DNA of 64,000 bases. Origin: Rhea pennata (Eukaryota > Chordata > Aves > Rheiformes > Rheidae). This document shows, piece by piece, positions 63,463 to 64,000 of the stretch; position 1 is the first letter of the stretch; the number at the start of each line of letters is the position of its first letter. Under the pieces are notes generated by a model. The model was not told the origin of the DNA and did not search any database. It worked only from the letters and a program-made list of their open reading frames with translations. The translations under genes were made by a program, and so were the position numbers. Location of the stretch: contig NC_084665.1 of assembly GCF_028389875.1 (NCBI RefSeq), positions 20,368,001-20,432,000 of the forward strand, in the 5' to 3' direction.

Positions 63463-64000
63463 CTGGAAGCAGAAGACAGGAAGCTCTTTCAGAGCAGGTG
63501 CTTCCTCGTAACAAGGGTACTTGCATCTTAGCCATGAAACAGCTGATTTTAAGTGACTGAGGAAAGGCAATCCAACACCACTTTGGTTTTATGCTCGTGT
63601 AGTGCATACAGTCTGTTCTGTTGAGCAAGTTCAGTGCATGATTCAACAGTTCAGAAGTTGCAACACTGGGGAAAAAAAATCTAAGGTTTATCACTCCCAA
63701 CAGCAGCTAACAGGCTGCTATCTTTTACTATTACCTAGAGTTGCTCACAGGATGCTGAGAGAGGTTCACAGGCACAAAGATCTGTTAGCAGGTCTGTAGC
63801 TGGTGGTATACATTGACTTCAACCAGGAAGGTTGCTGGGGTGGGGGGGGAAGAGGAAAAGTCAACAGACAGAGGCCCTGGGGCTAGTGTTCCCTGCACCC
63901 TGGGCTCCCCTCCAGCGCAGCAGGTCTTCCCTCTTCCCATTCTACCCCCCCCCCCAACACCCATCAGGACACACTGAAAGTTGCTAGTGGATCTTCTGCT
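63463..64000. other. Right edge: presumed intron with G/C homopolymers
   Basis: If the two downstream exons are real, this is intron upstream of them. Several pyrimidine-rich acceptor-like sites occur on the minus strand (for example near 63684), but the following frames do not end in the phase needed. Homopolymer runs include G8 near 63842-63849 and C11 at 63945-63955. Confidence 0.4.

Noticed and set aside
63480..63700. Minus-strand frame after TTTTTTTTCCCCAG reading VATSELLNHALNLLNR, as a further upstream exon
   Set aside because: No consensus donor ends this frame in the phase needed to join the phase-0 exon at 63462. The only GT sites give the wrong phase.
1..64000. CRISPR arrays, prokaryotic operons, phage or integrase systems
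   Set aside because: Codon-dense organisation, Shine-Dalgarno-like spacing and regular repeat-spacer arrays are all absent. The sequence is plainly vertebrate nuclear DNA.

Overview
This window looks like gene-poor, AT-rich vertebrate nuclear DNA, most likely from a bird. The main evidence is that every recognisable transposon is a CR1 LINE. The diagnostic signs are the SGNH-esterase type ORF1, an ORF2 with endonuclease plus reverse transcriptase, and 3' ends made of short ATTCTATG-like repeats with no poly-A tail. No long intact host gene is visible. Most of 9.9-61.4 kb is single-copy non-coding sequence (intron or intergenic) broken by homopolymer runs and five old CR1 fragments.

Layout. 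1-3.3 kb is unique non-coding. 3.33-9.44 kb is a rearranged CR1 locus. A plus-strand CR1 5' portion (3330-5438) and a minus-strand CR1 3' portion (9440-6955) overlap in a 1182-base inverted repeat (4257-5438 and 8259-9440). The arms differ at only 4 positions by my base-by-base comparison, have no indels, and share the same disabling mutations. A perfect 132-base tandem duplication (9611-9875) lies 170 bases beyond the right arm. 15.6-17.0 kb holds a locally duplicated unit of about 110 bases with a 54-base tandem expansion. Further plus-strand CR1 copies lie at 27.3-27.9, 30.3-33.05, 34.6-35.0 and 58.4-58.75 kb.

The right end is the only part with gene-like signals. A small CpG-rich promoter (about 61.52-61.77 kb) carries a perfect three-unit heat-shock element, two CCAAT boxes and a GC box. 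About 1 kb to its right, two phase-compatible exons (63379-63462, then a terminal exon with stop codon and polyadenylation signal, 62840 to about 62530) look like the 3' end of a minus-strand gene that I do not recognise.

The most unusual item is the CR1 inverted repeat. Its geometry fits a single CR1 element split by an inversion of about 5.2 kb that duplicated one breakpoint segment (staggered-break model), or a template-switch event. Assembly error must be excluded first. I found no prokaryotic, CRISPR-like or otherwise clearly new functional system.
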